Origin: Myxococcales bacterium
GTDB taxonomy: Bacteria; Myxococcota_A; Bradymonadia; UBA7976; UBA1532
DNA: 64,000 bases
Reading direction: 5' to 3'
Assembly (NCBI GenBank): GCA_020633435.1
Contig: JACKDP010000002.1
Coordinates: forward strand, 62,001-126,000
The notes below the pieces were generated by a model. The model was not told the DNA's origin. It saw only the letters and a program-made list of their open reading frames with translations, and did no database searches. Shown piece by piece: positions 38,989 to 49,782 of this stretch. Position 1 is the stretch's first letter. Every line of letters begins with the position of its first letter. Made by a program: the position numbers and the translations under genes.

Positions 38989-41900
38989 CGGCCACCTCCC
39001 AGCGGGGCGCCGCCGCCCACATCTGGGCGTACAGGCCGCCCTGGGCCAGGAGGGCCGCGTGGGGGCCCTGCTCGATGACGCGGCCGCGGTCCAGGACGAC
39101 GATGCGGTCGACGTGCTGGAGGGTGTGGAGGCGGTGGGCGATGATCAGCGTGGTGCGGCCTGCGGTCACCGTGCGCAGGCGCTCGTGGATCTCGGCCTCG
39201 ATCATGGGGTCGAGGGCCGCCGTCGCCTCGTCGAAGATGAGGACGCGGGGATCGGTGCAGAGGGCGCGCGCGATGACGAGGCGCTGCCGCTGGCCCCCCG
39301 AGAGCTGCAGGCCGCGCTCGCCCACCTGGGTGTCGAAGCCGAAGGGCAGCTCGCTGATGAACTCGTAGGCGCCGGCGGCCTGGACGGCGGCGACGATGGC
39401 CTCGTCGGTCACCCCCTCGCGGCCGCAGGCGACGTTCTCCCGGACGCTGGCCTGGTAGAGGAAGGCCTCCTGGGTGACGAGGCCGATCTGGCTGCGCAGG
39501 CTCTCGGGATCCAGGTCGCGGGCGTCGATGCCGTCGAAGCGGATGACGCCGGACGTGGGCTCGTGGAAGCGCAGGAGCAGGCGGGCGAGGGTGCTCTTGC
39601 CGCAGCCGGAGCGGCCCACCACGCCCACCACCTCGCCGGGGCGCAGGTGCAGATCCACGTCGGCCAGGATCTGCTTGCCGGCGTCCTTGGGGTCGCCGTG
39701 GTAGCGGAAGGTGACCCCGGCCAGCTCGATCTCGCCGCGGAGGCTGCGGCCGTCGACGGCGATGCCGCGGCGGGCCTGCTGCTCGCCCTCGGGCACCTCG
39801 TCGAGCAGGTCGCCGACGCGGTAGAGGCTGACGATGGTGGCCTGGAAGGCGCGCCACTGGCCGAGGAGGCGCTGGAACGGGGCGCCGAGCTGCTGGGCCA
39901 GCAGCAGGAAGGCCATGAGCTGCCCGAGGGTGAGGCCCCCGTCGATGACGCGGCCGGCGCCGACGCCCAGGAGCAGGGCGATGTTGACGCCCTGGAGGGC
40001 GGTGACGAGGGCCGCGGAGGCGCCGGCCCACTGGGCGGCCTGGCGGCCCTGCTCCAGCGCGGGCACCAGCAGGCGCTCGTACCAGCGGCCGAAGGGGCGC
40101 TCGAGGGCCAGGGCCTTGATGGGCTCGATGCCCTTCAGGGCGTTGATCACATGGGTGTCGGCGCGGGACATGCGGCCCTGGAAGCCGAAGACGTGGCCGC
40201 GCACCGGCCAGGCGAGGCCGACGCCGAGGACGCCGGAGACGGCGAGGACGCCCAGGTAGAGGGCGGCGAGCTGCGGGTCGAGCAGCGCCAGGATGACCGC
40301 GTAGCCCAGCATCATCACCAGGTCGACGGTGGCCTGCAGGGCGTTGTCGACGAAGAAGCCGCGGGCGTTGTCGACCTCTTGCAGGCGGCGGATGAGATCG
40401 CCGGAGGTGAAGCGGGCGAAGAAGCGCTGCGAGGCCTGCAGGAGCCGCTGGAAGATGTTCGAGGTCAGGGCGCGCTGGATCTGCAGCGAGCCGTGGATGA
40501 GCAGCCAGGTGCGCGCGAAGAGGACGGCGCCGGTCATGAGGGCCAGCGTGACCAGCCCGATGAGGACGATCTGCAGGAGGTCGGCGTCGCCCTGGCTGAT
40601 GACGCGATCGATGACCACCTGGGTCATGAAGGGGACGGCGAGGCCGAGGACCTGGAGGAGCACGGACGCCAGCAGGACGTGGACGAGGAGCCGGCGGAAC
40701 GGCCGCACGAAGGGCCAGAGGCGGCGGGGCGTGAAGTCCCCGGTCTCGGGCTCGGCGTCGCCGGGGTCGTCGTCGAGGCGGGCCGCCAGGTCGGTGGGCC
40801 GCAGCAGCAGGATGGCGCCGCTGAAGCGCTCGGCGAACTCGGCCCGGGCGATGCGCAGGCGGCCGTGGGCCGGGTCGGAGATGAGCACGGCGCGGCGGCC
40901 GACCCGCCAGACCACGACGAAGTGCTCACCGTCGACGTGGGCGATGGCCGGCAGATCCACCGTCGCCAGGCCCTCGACGCCCGCGACCTCCGCGCCGACG
41001 GCCTGGTAGCCGAGCTGCTCGGCGGCGCGGGCGAGGTCGAAGAGGGACGTGCCGTACCGCGACACGCGGGCCAGGCGCACGGCGAAGCGGTGGCCGAGGG
41101 CGTGGCCGTGGTAGCGGTGGATCATCCGCAGGCAGGCGGCGCCGCAGTCCATGGACTCCCGCTGGCGGATGAAGGGCAGGCGGGCGCCCGGGCCGGGGTG
41201 GCGGCCCTCGGGGACGTAGGCCGGCGGCGGCTCGTCGGTGAGGGGCACGTAGCTGGCGTCGATGTCGGGGCCGGGGGCGCCGCGGAGGATGCCCCCGTCG
41301 GCGGTGGCGAGGCGCCGGATGGCCGCGTGCAGGGCCGGCGGGGCGGTGGCCCAGTCGTCCAGGGCCAGCACCTCGACGGGCCCCTCGGCGCGGGTCGGGT
41401 GCAGGGGCGCCACGCCCAGGAGGGCCGCCGGGGCGTCGACCAGGCTGCCCGGGGCCAGCAGGGCGCCCTGGGCCCGCAGCGCGCCCTTGTCGAGAATCTG
41501 CAAGGCTTTCAAGGGGATGGACTCGCCGTCCCCGTAGCTCAGGCGGCGCAGGCGCGGGGCGAGGGCCACCAGGGCGGCGGCCGCGTCGGCGTCGACGTCG
41601 GCCAGGCGCAGGAGCAGGCTGCGCAGCCCCGGCGGGCGCAGGGCCGCCAGCAGCGCCGCGAGGGCCGGGTGGGCCGCCGCCGCCTCGGCCAGCGGGCCGG
41701 CGGGCCAGGCCACGAGCCGAATGGGCGTCAGCGACGTCAGCCGGGCGGTGTGGGTGGCCCCGGGCTCGGCGGCGTGGGTGCCGCAGAGATCGCCCGGGCG
41801 CAGGACGGGGCCGGGCAGCCACTCGTCCTCGTCATCATCGGGGAGCTGGGCCTCGATGAGCCCCTCCGTCAGCCACCACAGGCCCTCGACCGCCTGGCCC

Positions 41901-42007
41901 ACGGTCGTCAGGGCCATGCCGGCGGGCAGCTCCAGGGGCACGGCCATGGCGTCGAGGGCGGCGAGGGCCGCCGGACCGGCGCTGGCGAAGAGGGCGGGTC
42001 GCGTCAT
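38981..42007 (-). CDS. C39-peptidase ABC exporter with N-terminal cNMP-like domains
   Basis: About 1008 residues; an ATG at 42016 would add three. Residues 1-250 look like two degenerate cyclic-nucleotide-binding folds (LPAGMALTTVGQAVEGLWWL; VLRPGDLCGTHAAEPGATHT; then SYGDGESIPLKALQILDKG). Residues about 275-405 are a C39 peptidase: RQRESMDCGAACLRMIHRYH gives the oxyanion Gln and nucleophile Cys, with His in DGEHFVVVW and Asp in LISDPAHGRL. Membrane helices follow, then the ATPase with VGRSGCGKSTLAR, LSGGQRQRLVIARAL and VLIFDEATAALD. It should cut double-glycine leaders and export the cores. The order resembles HetC-type proteins of cyanobacteria. Confidence 0.93.
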   Translation of the reverse strand: MTRPALFASAGPAALAALDAMAVPLELPAGMALTTVGQAVEGLWWLTEGLIEAQLPDDDEDEWLPGPVLRPGDLCGTHAAEPGATHTARLTSLTPIRLVAWPAGPLAEAAAAHPALAALLAALRPPGLRSLLLRLADVDADAAAALVALAPRLRRLSYGDGESIPLKALQILDKGALRAQGALLAPGSLVDAPAALLGVAPLHPTRAEGPVEVLALDDWATAPPALHAAIRRLATADGGILRGAPGPDIDASYVPLTDEPPPAYVPEGRHPGPGARLPFIRQRESMDCGAACLRMIHRYHGHALGHRFAVRLARVSRYGTSLFDLARAAEQLGYQAVGAEVAGVEGLATVDLPAIAHVDGEHFVVVWRVGRRAVLISDPAHGRLRIARAEFAERFSGAILLLRPTDLAARLDDDPGDAEPETGDFTPRRLWPFVRPFRRLLVHVLLASVLLQVLGLAVPFMTQVVIDRVISQGDADLLQIVLIGLVTLALMTGAVLFARTWLLIHGSLQIQRALTSNIFQRLLQASQRFFARFTSGDLIRRLQEVDNARGFFVDNALQATVDLVMMLGYAVILALLDPQLAALYLGVLAVSGVLGVGLAWPVRGHVFGFQGRMSRADTHVINALKGIEPIKALALERPFGRWYERLLVPALEQGRQAAQWAGASAALVTALQGVNIALLLGVGAGRVIDGGLTLGQLMAFLLLAQQLGAPFQRLLGQWRAFQATIVSLYRVGDLLDEVPEGEQQARRGIAVDGRSLRGEIELAGVTFRYHGDPKDAGKQILADVDLHLRPGEVVGVVGRSGCGKSTLARLLLRFHEPTSGVIRFDGIDARDLDPESLRSQIGLVTQEAFLYQASVRENVACGREGVTDEAIVAAVQAAGAYEFISELPFGFDTQVGERGLQLSGGQRQRLVIARALCTDPRVLIFDEATAALDPMIEAEIHERLRTVTAGRTTLIIAHRLHTLQHVDRIVVLDRGRVIEQGPHAALLAQGGLYAQMWAAAPRWEVADG

Positions 42008-42056
42008 CCCGGGCATCCTATGTTGGATCGACGCCGGGCGGGAGCTTGTCGACGGA

Positions 42057-42434
42057 TCAGGCGGTGGGCGGGCGCAGGCGATCGACGACGTCGGCCGGCA
42101 GGCGGGCCAGGACGCGGGCGCGGATGGCCTCGGCGTCCAGGGCCGGGGCGGCCGAGGGCAGGGCGGGCGCCTCGGTGGCGTCCTCGTGGGCGGCGCACAG
42201 GCAGACCTGGGTGGTGAGCGGCGCCTCGGGCTCGGCGCCCGGGCCTTGATCCACGCCGGCGTCGCCGGGGCTCGCGTCGGCGGCGGCGTCCGGGACCTCC
42301 TGGCCGCGGGCGAAGCCCAGCCAGGTCAGCAGCGCGAGGGCGAGGGCCGCGACGCCCCAGGGGCCGCCGGGCCAGCCGGCCTGGCAGCCGGTGAGGGCGG
42401 CGGCGGTGAGGAGCGTGAGGGCGAGGAGGCGCAT
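42057..42434 (-). CDS. Small lipoprotein upstream of the peptide exporter
   Basis: 125 residues. The signal MRLLALTLLTAAALTGC has a clear lipobox; a second hydrophobic stretch (WGVAALALALLTWLGFA) follows at once. Then comes an acidic, Pro/Ala-rich region with a CxC motif (TTQVCLCAAHED) and a helical end (AEAIRARVLARLPADVVDRL). No family is recognised. It lies 50 bases upstream of the exporter on the same strand and is probably in the same transcript. Small lipoproteins in such places can be immunity factors or exporter accessories; that is conjecture here. Confidence 0.65.
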   Translation of the reverse strand: MRLLALTLLTAAALTGCQAGWPGGPWGVAALALALLTWLGFARGQEVPDAAADASPGDAGVDQGPGAEPEAPLTTQVCLCAAHEDATEAPALPSAAPALDAEAIRARVLARLPADVVDRLRPPTA

Positions 42435-42451
42435 GCCGCCAGGGTAGCCGG

Positions 42452-43063
42452 TCAGGCCAGGTCGCTGCAGTCGCCGAGGCCCTCGCGGATGACGCGCACC
42501 TCGTCGCCGGTGAGGTCGACGACGCTCGACACGCCGCCGGGGACGTTCCCGCCGTCCAGCACGGCGGAGAGGCCGTGGCCGAAGGTGTCCTCGACGGACC
42601 AGGGATCGTTCAGCGGCAGATCCGTCGTGGGATCGATGGCGCTGGTCACGATGAGCGGGCGGTTCACGGCGGCCACGAGGGCCTGGGGGATGGCGTGGGC
42701 CGGGACGCGCACGCCGATGTGCTTGCGCTTGTCGCTGATGAAGCGCGGGAGCTTCCGGTTGGCCTCCAGGATGAAGCAGTAGGGGCCCGGCAGGAAGCGG
42801 CGCAGCAGCCGGAACGAGAAGTCGTCCAGCAGCGTGTACTCGCTGATGTGGCGGATGTCGTTGAAGACCAGCGCCAGGGGCTTGTTCGCGTCGAGGCGGC
42901 GCAGCGCCCGCAGCTTGTCGACCGCGGTCTTGCGGTCGGGCAGGCAGGCGAGGGCGTAGGTGGTGTCGGTGGGGATGGCCACGACGCCGTCGTCCTCGAG
43001 GAACGTGACGATCCGCTCGACCCGGTAGGGCGACGGATGCTGCTCGTCCATCTGGATGATCAC
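42452..43063 (-). CDS. Sua5/YciO/YrdC-family protein (YciO type)
   Basis: 203 residues, a single YrdC domain. DDGVVAIPTDTTYALACLPD and the KPLALVFNDIRHISEYTLLD stretch match the family; the ATP/threonine pocket KHIGVRVPAHAIP and the loop TSAIDPTTDLPLND are also seen. YrdC proteins make threonylcarbamoyl-AMP for tRNA t6A. This form is closest to YciO, whose exact role is less certain and activity lower. It overlaps the YhbY gene by four bases, so it probably sits in an RNA-related operon. Confidence 0.87.
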   Translation of the reverse strand: MIIQMDEQHPSPYRVERIVTFLEDDGVVAIPTDTTYALACLPDRKTAVDKLRALRRLDANKPLALVFNDIRHISEYTLLDDFSFRLLRRFLPGPYCFILEANRKLPRFISDKRKHIGVRVPAHAIPQALVAAVNRPLIVTSAIDPTTDLPLNDPWSVEDTFGHGLSAVLDGGNVPGGVSSVVDLTGDEVRVIREGLGDCSDLA

Positions 43064-43671
43064 CGGGAGCCTCTTCCGTTCGGGCCGCGCTGGGGTCCAG
43101 GGGTGCGGCCGGCGCCGCGGACGCCGCGGCCCGTGGTGGGGGCGGCCTTGCGCGGGGCGGCCTTGCCGGGGGCGGCCTTGCCGGGGGCGGCCTTGCCGGG
43201 AGCGGCCTTGCGCGGGGCGGCCTTGCCAGGAGCGGCCTTCCGCGGGGCGGCCTTGCGCGGGGCGGCCTTCCGCGGGGCGGCCTTCCGCGGGGCGGCCTTG
43301 CCGGGGGCGGCCTTGCGCGGGGCGGCTTTGCCGGGCGCCGGCTCCACCGTCACGCCGGGGAGCTCGATGGCCGGCTCCTTCTCGCGCCGCCGGTAGAGCA
43401 GCGCGGTGCGGCCGAGGAGCTGCACCACATGGCTGCCGGTCTGGCGGGCCAGATCGCCCACCGCCTCGGGGCGCTCCACCGGCGCGTCGCGGCCCACCGA
43501 GAGCTTGATCAGCTCGTGGCGGTCCAGCGCCTCGGCCGTCGCCGCGACGAGGGCCGGGGTGAGGCCGCGCTGGCCGAGCTGGATCACCGCCGTGAGGTGG
43601 TGGCCGAGCGCTCGCAGGTGCCGGCGCTGGGCGCCCGTGAGGGCGAGGGGGGTGAGGACGGGATCGGTCAT
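43060..43671 (-). CDS. YhbY/CRM-domain RNA-binding protein with KAAP-repeat tail
   Basis: 203 residues from ATG 43671, which has GGAG seven bases upstream. Residues 5-100 are a CRM/YhbY domain (LTGAQRRHLRALGHHLTAVI, QLGQRGLTPALVAATAEAL, HELIKLSV, RQTGSHVVQLLGRTALLYRR), which binds ribosomal RNA during 50S assembly. From about residue 115 the protein is an array of PGKAAP/PRKAAP pentapeptides, 13 or so, then a Gly/Arg end. This histone H1-like tail resembles AlgP-type and other myxobacterial basic tails and should bind nucleic acid non-specifically. Its 15-base DNA repeats (about 43140-43335) are prone to length change. Confidence 0.88.
   Translation of the reverse strand: MTDPVLTPLALTGAQRRHLRALGHHLTAVIQLGQRGLTPALVAATAEALDRHELIKLSVGRDAPVERPEAVGDLARQTGSHVVQLLGRTALLYRRREKEPAIELPGVTVEPAPGKAAPRKAAPGKAAPRKAAPRKAAPRKAAPRKAAPGKAAPRKAAPGKAAPGKAAPGKAAPRKAAPTTGRGVRGAGRTPGPQRGPNGRGSR
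43140..43335 (-). repeat. 15-base coding tandem repeat (KAAPG/R)
   Basis: About 13 copies of a 15-base unit reading GGCAAGGCCGCCCCC or CGCAAGGCCGCCCCG on the minus strand. They are in frame and encode (G/R)KAAP units in the YhbY tail. Units differ mainly in the Gly/Arg codon. There are no spacers, so this is not a CRISPR array. Confidence 0.85.
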
Positions 43672-43830
43672 CTGGGACTCCAATGGCGCGCGATGATGCG
43701 CCAGGCGGGCCGGGTGGGCAAGGGGGCGGGCGGCGCGGGCGGCCGGGCGGGCGCGCTCTCGGGAGGGGTCATCGCCCCGTCGAGGCGGCCGCGCGCGGGC
43801 AGCGCCTTGTTTTTGCTGGGTTTTTGGCGA

Positions 43831-46458
<2,628 letters not shown>

Positions 46459-46524
46459 GGAGCCATCCGGTGCGATCGTCGGCGTGCTTTCTTACGCCGG
46501 CGAAGGGTAACCCGGAAGGCGCGA

Positions 46525-46842
46525 TCAGGTCTCGTCGCTCTCCTGGCGCCGCAGAGCGTCGATGATGCGCCGCTTGCGGGGGGTCTCCACGGGCTCGGCC
46601 ATGGAGTCCGGGGCGATCTCGGCGAGGAGCTGTGCCTCGATGAGGGCGAGGCGGGCTGCCACGTCGGCCCGCGCCTCGGCGCGCACGCCGTCCAGCTTGC
46701 TGCCCAGCGGGGCGTCGGCCGGGAGGGCCGCGCCGGTGCGCATCCGCAGCACCCGCTCCTCGAAGGCGGTCAGGCCCTGGACTTCGGTTTCGGTGACCAC
46801 CGTGGTGGTCGTGCCCGTGTTTCGCTCGTCGTTCCTACTCAC
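46525..46842 (-). CDS. Small hypothetical helical protein
   Basis: 105 residues from GTG 46842, with GAGG a few bases upstream and a promoter-like pair 65-95 bases before it; a longer frame to 46977 is all shadow. The N-terminus is Thr-rich (NTGTTTTVVTETEVQ). The middle and end are one long charged helix (AFEERVLRMRTG, ARADVAARLALIEAQLLAEI, RKRRIIDALRRQ) that may form a coiled coil. No signal peptide and no known family. It is divergent from mrp. Function unknown. Confidence 0.65.
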   Translation of the reverse strand: MSRNDERNTGTTTTVVTETEVQGLTAFEERVLRMRTGAALPADAPLGSKLDGVRAEARADVAARLALIEAQLLAEIAPDSMAEPVETPRKRRIIDALRRQESDET

Positions 46843-46907
46843 CGCGACCTCGCAGAAGCCGTTCGCCGGACTCGTCGGCGGCCCCCACAGGCCACCACGC
46901 AAGGGCA

Positions 46908-46936
46908 GATATAGTCCACCCCCGCGGGCACGGCAA
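46908..46936 (-). promoter_or_regulatory. Sigma-70-like promoter for the small helical protein gene
   Basis: Minus-strand TTGCCG (46936-46931) and TATATC (46913-46908) with a 17-base spacer. The inferred start is near 46901, about 60 bases before GTG 46842. The palindrome GGCAAA..TTTGCC (46932-46945) overlaps the -35 box and may be an operator. Confidence 0.45.
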
Positions 46937-46972
46937 ATTTTTGCCTGTCGATTTCTGGCCCGGTCCGAAGCG

Positions 46973-47001
46973 CGCAAACCCGCGCAGGATGTGGGTTTGC
47001 G
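46973..47001. promoter_or_regulatory. Perfect 9-base inverted repeat in the mrp divergent region
   Basis: CGCAAACCC (46973-46981) and GGGTTTGCG (46993-47001) flank 11 bases. It sits in the 328-base gap (46843-47170) between the divergent small protein and mrp genes and could be an operator or an RNA hairpin. The rest of the gap towards mrp shows only its strong GGAGGTGAAC ribosome binding site. Confidence 0.4.
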
Positions 47002-47170
47002 ACGACGGGCTTATCCGGCCGGCGCGCACGATAACGTGGAGCGAACCCGCCGGAATGCCACCGGAAAGGCGGCCGTGGGCGTCGCAGGGGGGTGGCGACC
47101 GGCGGCGGCGCCCCGGCGTCCTCTTGACCGCTCGACCAAAACGATGGGAAAGGGCGGGCCGGAGGTGAAC

Positions 47171-48334
47171 ATGGACGAAGCGAAGATCCGGGAAGTGCTG
47201 GCGGGCATCGCCGCGCCGGCGGGCGAGGGCGATCTGGTCGCGGCCGGCCACGTCGGCGACATCACCATCGACGGGGGCGAGATCACGATCGCGCTGCGGT
47301 TCTCGGGCCTGGGCCGCGAGGCCCGGCACGCCATCGAGGATCAGGTCTACGACCGGCTGATCGTGCTCGATGGCATCGACGAGGTGCTCATCGAGACGGA
47401 GGTGGCCGACATGCCCGCGCCGCCGCCCGAGGCGGGGCTGAGCATGCACGGCGGGGGCGGCGGCGCGCCGGCGAAGCCCGCGGTGAAGCCCGCGAAGACG
47501 GCGCTCTCGGACGTGAAGTCCCTCATCGCCGTGGCGAGCGGCAAGGGGGGCGTGGGCAAGTCGACGGTGGCCGTGAACCTGGCCCTGGCCCTCGCCCACC
47601 GCGGCGCCCGCGTGGGCCTCTGCGACGTGGACATCTACGGCCCGTCGGTGCCGGTCCAGCTCGGGGTGGTGCAGGCGAAGCCGGGCGTCAGCGCCGATCA
47701 GAAGCGCTTCCTGCCCGTGTTCGCCTACGGCCTGAAGGTCATGTCCATCGGCTTCCTGGTGGATGACGACACCCCGGTCATCTGGCGCGGGCCCATCGTG
47801 TCGTCGGTGGTCAAGCAGTTCCTCGACGACGTGGAGTGGGGCACCCTCGACTACCTCATCCTGGATCTGCCCCCCGGCACCGGGGACGCCCAGCTCACCC
47901 TCACCCAGTCGGCCCCCATCACGGGCGCCATCATCGTGACGACCCCCAGCGAGCTGGCCCTGGTCGACGCGGTGAAGGGCCTGCAGATGTTCCGCAAGGT
48001 CGAGACGCCGGTGCTGGGCATGGTCGAGAACATGAGCCACTACGTGTGCTCGGCGTGCGGCCACCACAGCCAGCCCTTCAACAGCGGCGGCACGGCCCGG
48101 GTGGCCGAGCAGCTCGGCACCCGCATCCTGGCGAGCATCCCGCTGGCCGACGAGGTGCAGCGCGGCGGCGACACCGGGCACCCCGTGGTGGCCGAGAACC
48201 CCGACTCGCCCCAGGCCCAGGCCTTCTTCCAGCTCGCCGACGCGCTGACGGAGAAGCTGCCCTTCGATCCGGCGCCCACCGAGGACAAGAAGAAGAAGGG
48301 CCTCTTCGGCCTCTTCCGAAAGCAGGGGACCTGA
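47171..48334 (+). CDS. mrp: Mrp/NBP35-family Fe-S cluster carrier ATPase (ApbC)
   Basis: 387 residues, with GGAGGTGAAC directly before the ATG. The N-terminal 95 residues are a MIP18/DUF59 domain (MDEAKIREVLAGIAAPAGEG). The ATPase has VASGKGGVGKSTVAVNLALA, GLCDVDIYGPSVP and YLILDLPPGTGDAQLTLTQ. YVCSACGHH gives the Cys pair that bridges a [4Fe-4S] cluster between two subunits. It carries Fe-S clusters to target proteins. It overlaps the aminopeptidase gene by one base (TGATG). A basic KKKK tail ends the protein. Confidence 0.95.
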   Translation: MDEAKIREVLAGIAAPAGEGDLVAAGHVGDITIDGGEITIALRFSGLGREARHAIEDQVYDRLIVLDGIDEVLIETEVADMPAPPPEAGLSMHGGGGGAPAKPAVKPAKTALSDVKSLIAVASGKGGVGKSTVAVNLALALAHRGARVGLCDVDIYGPSVPVQLGVVQAKPGVSADQKRFLPVFAYGLKVMSIGFLVDDDTPVIWRGPIVSSVVKQFLDDVEWGTLDYLILDLPPGTGDAQLTLTQSAPITGAIIVTTPSELALVDAVKGLQMFRKVETPVLGMVENMSHYVCSACGHHSQPFNSGGTARVAEQLGTRILASIPLADEVQRGGDTGHPVVAENPDSPQAQAFFQLADALTEKLPFDPAPTEDKKKKGLFGLFRKQGT

Positions 48335-49776
48335 TGAAGACGGAGCTGGAGTTCTGCCAGGTCTCGGCGGCGCTCGACGGCGTCGAGGGCCTCATGGTGG
48401 TGGGGCGGGCGGACGCCCTGACGGACGGCGCCGTGCGCGCGCTGCTGCCGGCGGACGTGGCCTGGGACGCCCTCCTCGACGACGCCCGGCCCGGCGACGC
48501 CGGGGTGACGCGCTCGACGTGGCTGGCGGGGACGCTGCGGCAGGTGGTGGTGGGGGTCGTCCCGAGCGCGGCCTCCCGGCACAACTGCGCGGCCCGGCCC
48601 GACGCGGTGACGAGCCTGGTGCATGGGGGCCTGCCCACGGGCTCGCCGGTGGCCATCCTGCTGGTGCCCGAGCGCGCCTCCGAGGCGCTGGCCGTGGCCG
48701 CCGCGGTGGCGCGGGCCCTGCCGCTCTACTCCCGCAAGACGGGCAAGTCGGAGCCCGCCCGCCGCCTGGTGCGCGTCGCCGTGCTGCCTGCGGACGGCGG
48801 CGTGGTGGACGTGGAGCGCCTGGCCGAGGTGGCCGAGGCCATCCGCTTCGCCGCCCGCCTGGTGGACATGCCGGCCTCCGAGCTGGACACCGAGGCCTTC
48901 GTGGACGTGGCGCGGGACACCGCGGCGCGGGTCGGGGCGGACATCACCGTCATCGAGGGGGAGGCCCTGGGCCACGGCGGCTTCGGCGGCCTGTGGAACG
49001 TGGGGCGCGCGGCGGTGCAGAAGCCCGCCCTGGTGGTGCTGGAGCACGCCGGTCGCGGGGGGCGCTCCATCTCGATGGTGGGCAAGGGCATCGTCTACGA
49101 CACCGGCGGCCTGTGCCTGAAGCCCCGCGCGGGCATGACGGGCATGAAGGGCGACATGGGGGGCGCGGCCGCCGTGCTGGGGGCCTTCGCCGCCGCCGTC
49201 CGCCTGGGCAGCCGCCACCGCCTGCGGGCCGTGCTCTGCCTGGCCGAGAACGCCATCGGCCCCGACGCCCTGCGCCCCGATGACGTCATCACCCTCTACT
49301 CGGGCAAGACGGTCGAGGTGAACAACACCGACGCCGAGGGCCGCCTCGTCCTGGGGGACGGCGTGGCCTACGCCGTGCGGCACCTCGCGCCCGAGATCAT
49401 CATTGATGTCGCGACGTTGACGGGCGCGCAGGCCGTCGCGACGGGCAAGCGCCACGCCGCGAGCGTCTGCAACGACGACGAGCTGGAGTCCGCCGCCGTG
49501 GACGCGGGCCGCCGCACCGGCGACCTGGTGCACCCGCTGCCCTACTGCCCGGAGTTCTTCCGCCGGGAGTTCAAGAGCCCGGTGGCCGACCTCAAGAACT
49601 CGGTGAAGGATCGCGCCAACGCCCAGAGCTCGTGCGCCGGCCAGTTCATCGCCGAGCACCTCGGCGACTTCCGCGGCGGCTGGCTGCACCTCGACATCGC
49701 CGGCCCCGCCCACGACGCCGAGCGCGGCACCGGCTACGGCGTCGCCCTGCTGGTGGATCTGCTCGAGACGCTCTGA
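48334..49776 (+). CDS. M17-family leucyl aminopeptidase
   Basis: 480 residues. The C-terminal catalytic domain has GKGIVYDTGGLCLKPRAGMT with the metal-binding Lys and Asp, MKGDMGGAAAVLGAFA, and NNTDAEGRLVLGDGVAYA, the M17 hallmark with paired Asp/Glu ligands, plus IDVATLTGAQ. Two divalent metals cleave N-terminal residues; the enzyme is usually a cytoplasmic hexamer. The N-terminal domain is divergent (EFCQVSAALDGVEGLMVVGR), so this resembles the NPEPL1-like branch rather than PepA. It is coupled to mrp by the TGATG overlap. Confidence 0.93.
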   Translation: MKTELEFCQVSAALDGVEGLMVVGRADALTDGAVRALLPADVAWDALLDDARPGDAGVTRSTWLAGTLRQVVVGVVPSAASRHNCAARPDAVTSLVHGGLPTGSPVAILLVPERASEALAVAAAVARALPLYSRKTGKSEPARRLVRVAVLPADGGVVDVERLAEVAEAIRFAARLVDMPASELDTEAFVDVARDTAARVGADITVIEGEALGHGGFGGLWNVGRAAVQKPALVVLEHAGRGGRSISMVGKGIVYDTGGLCLKPRAGMTGMKGDMGGAAAVLGAFAAAVRLGSRHRLRAVLCLAENAIGPDALRPDDVITLYSGKTVEVNNTDAEGRLVLGDGVAYAVRHLAPEIIIDVATLTGAQAVATGKRHAASVCNDDELESAAVDAGRRTGDLVHPLPYCPEFFRREFKSPVADLKNSVKDRANAQSSCAGQFIAEHLGDFRGGWLHLDIAGPAHDAERGTGYGVALLVDLLETL

Positions 49777-49782
49777 GCGGCG

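Noticed and set aside
38075..42217. 1380-codon plus-strand frame across the exporter genes
   Set aside because: Pure antisense shadow of the HlyD and C39 exporter genes with low-complexity translation.
43140..43335. Regular short repeats resembling a CRISPR
   Set aside because: Units are contiguous 15-mers in frame with a protein tail and have no unique spacers; no cas genes are near.
46480..46499. Hairpin CGGCGT/ACGCCG after the small helical gene as a terminator
   Set aside because: Short 6-base stem and no T-run on the transcribed strand; too weak to call.
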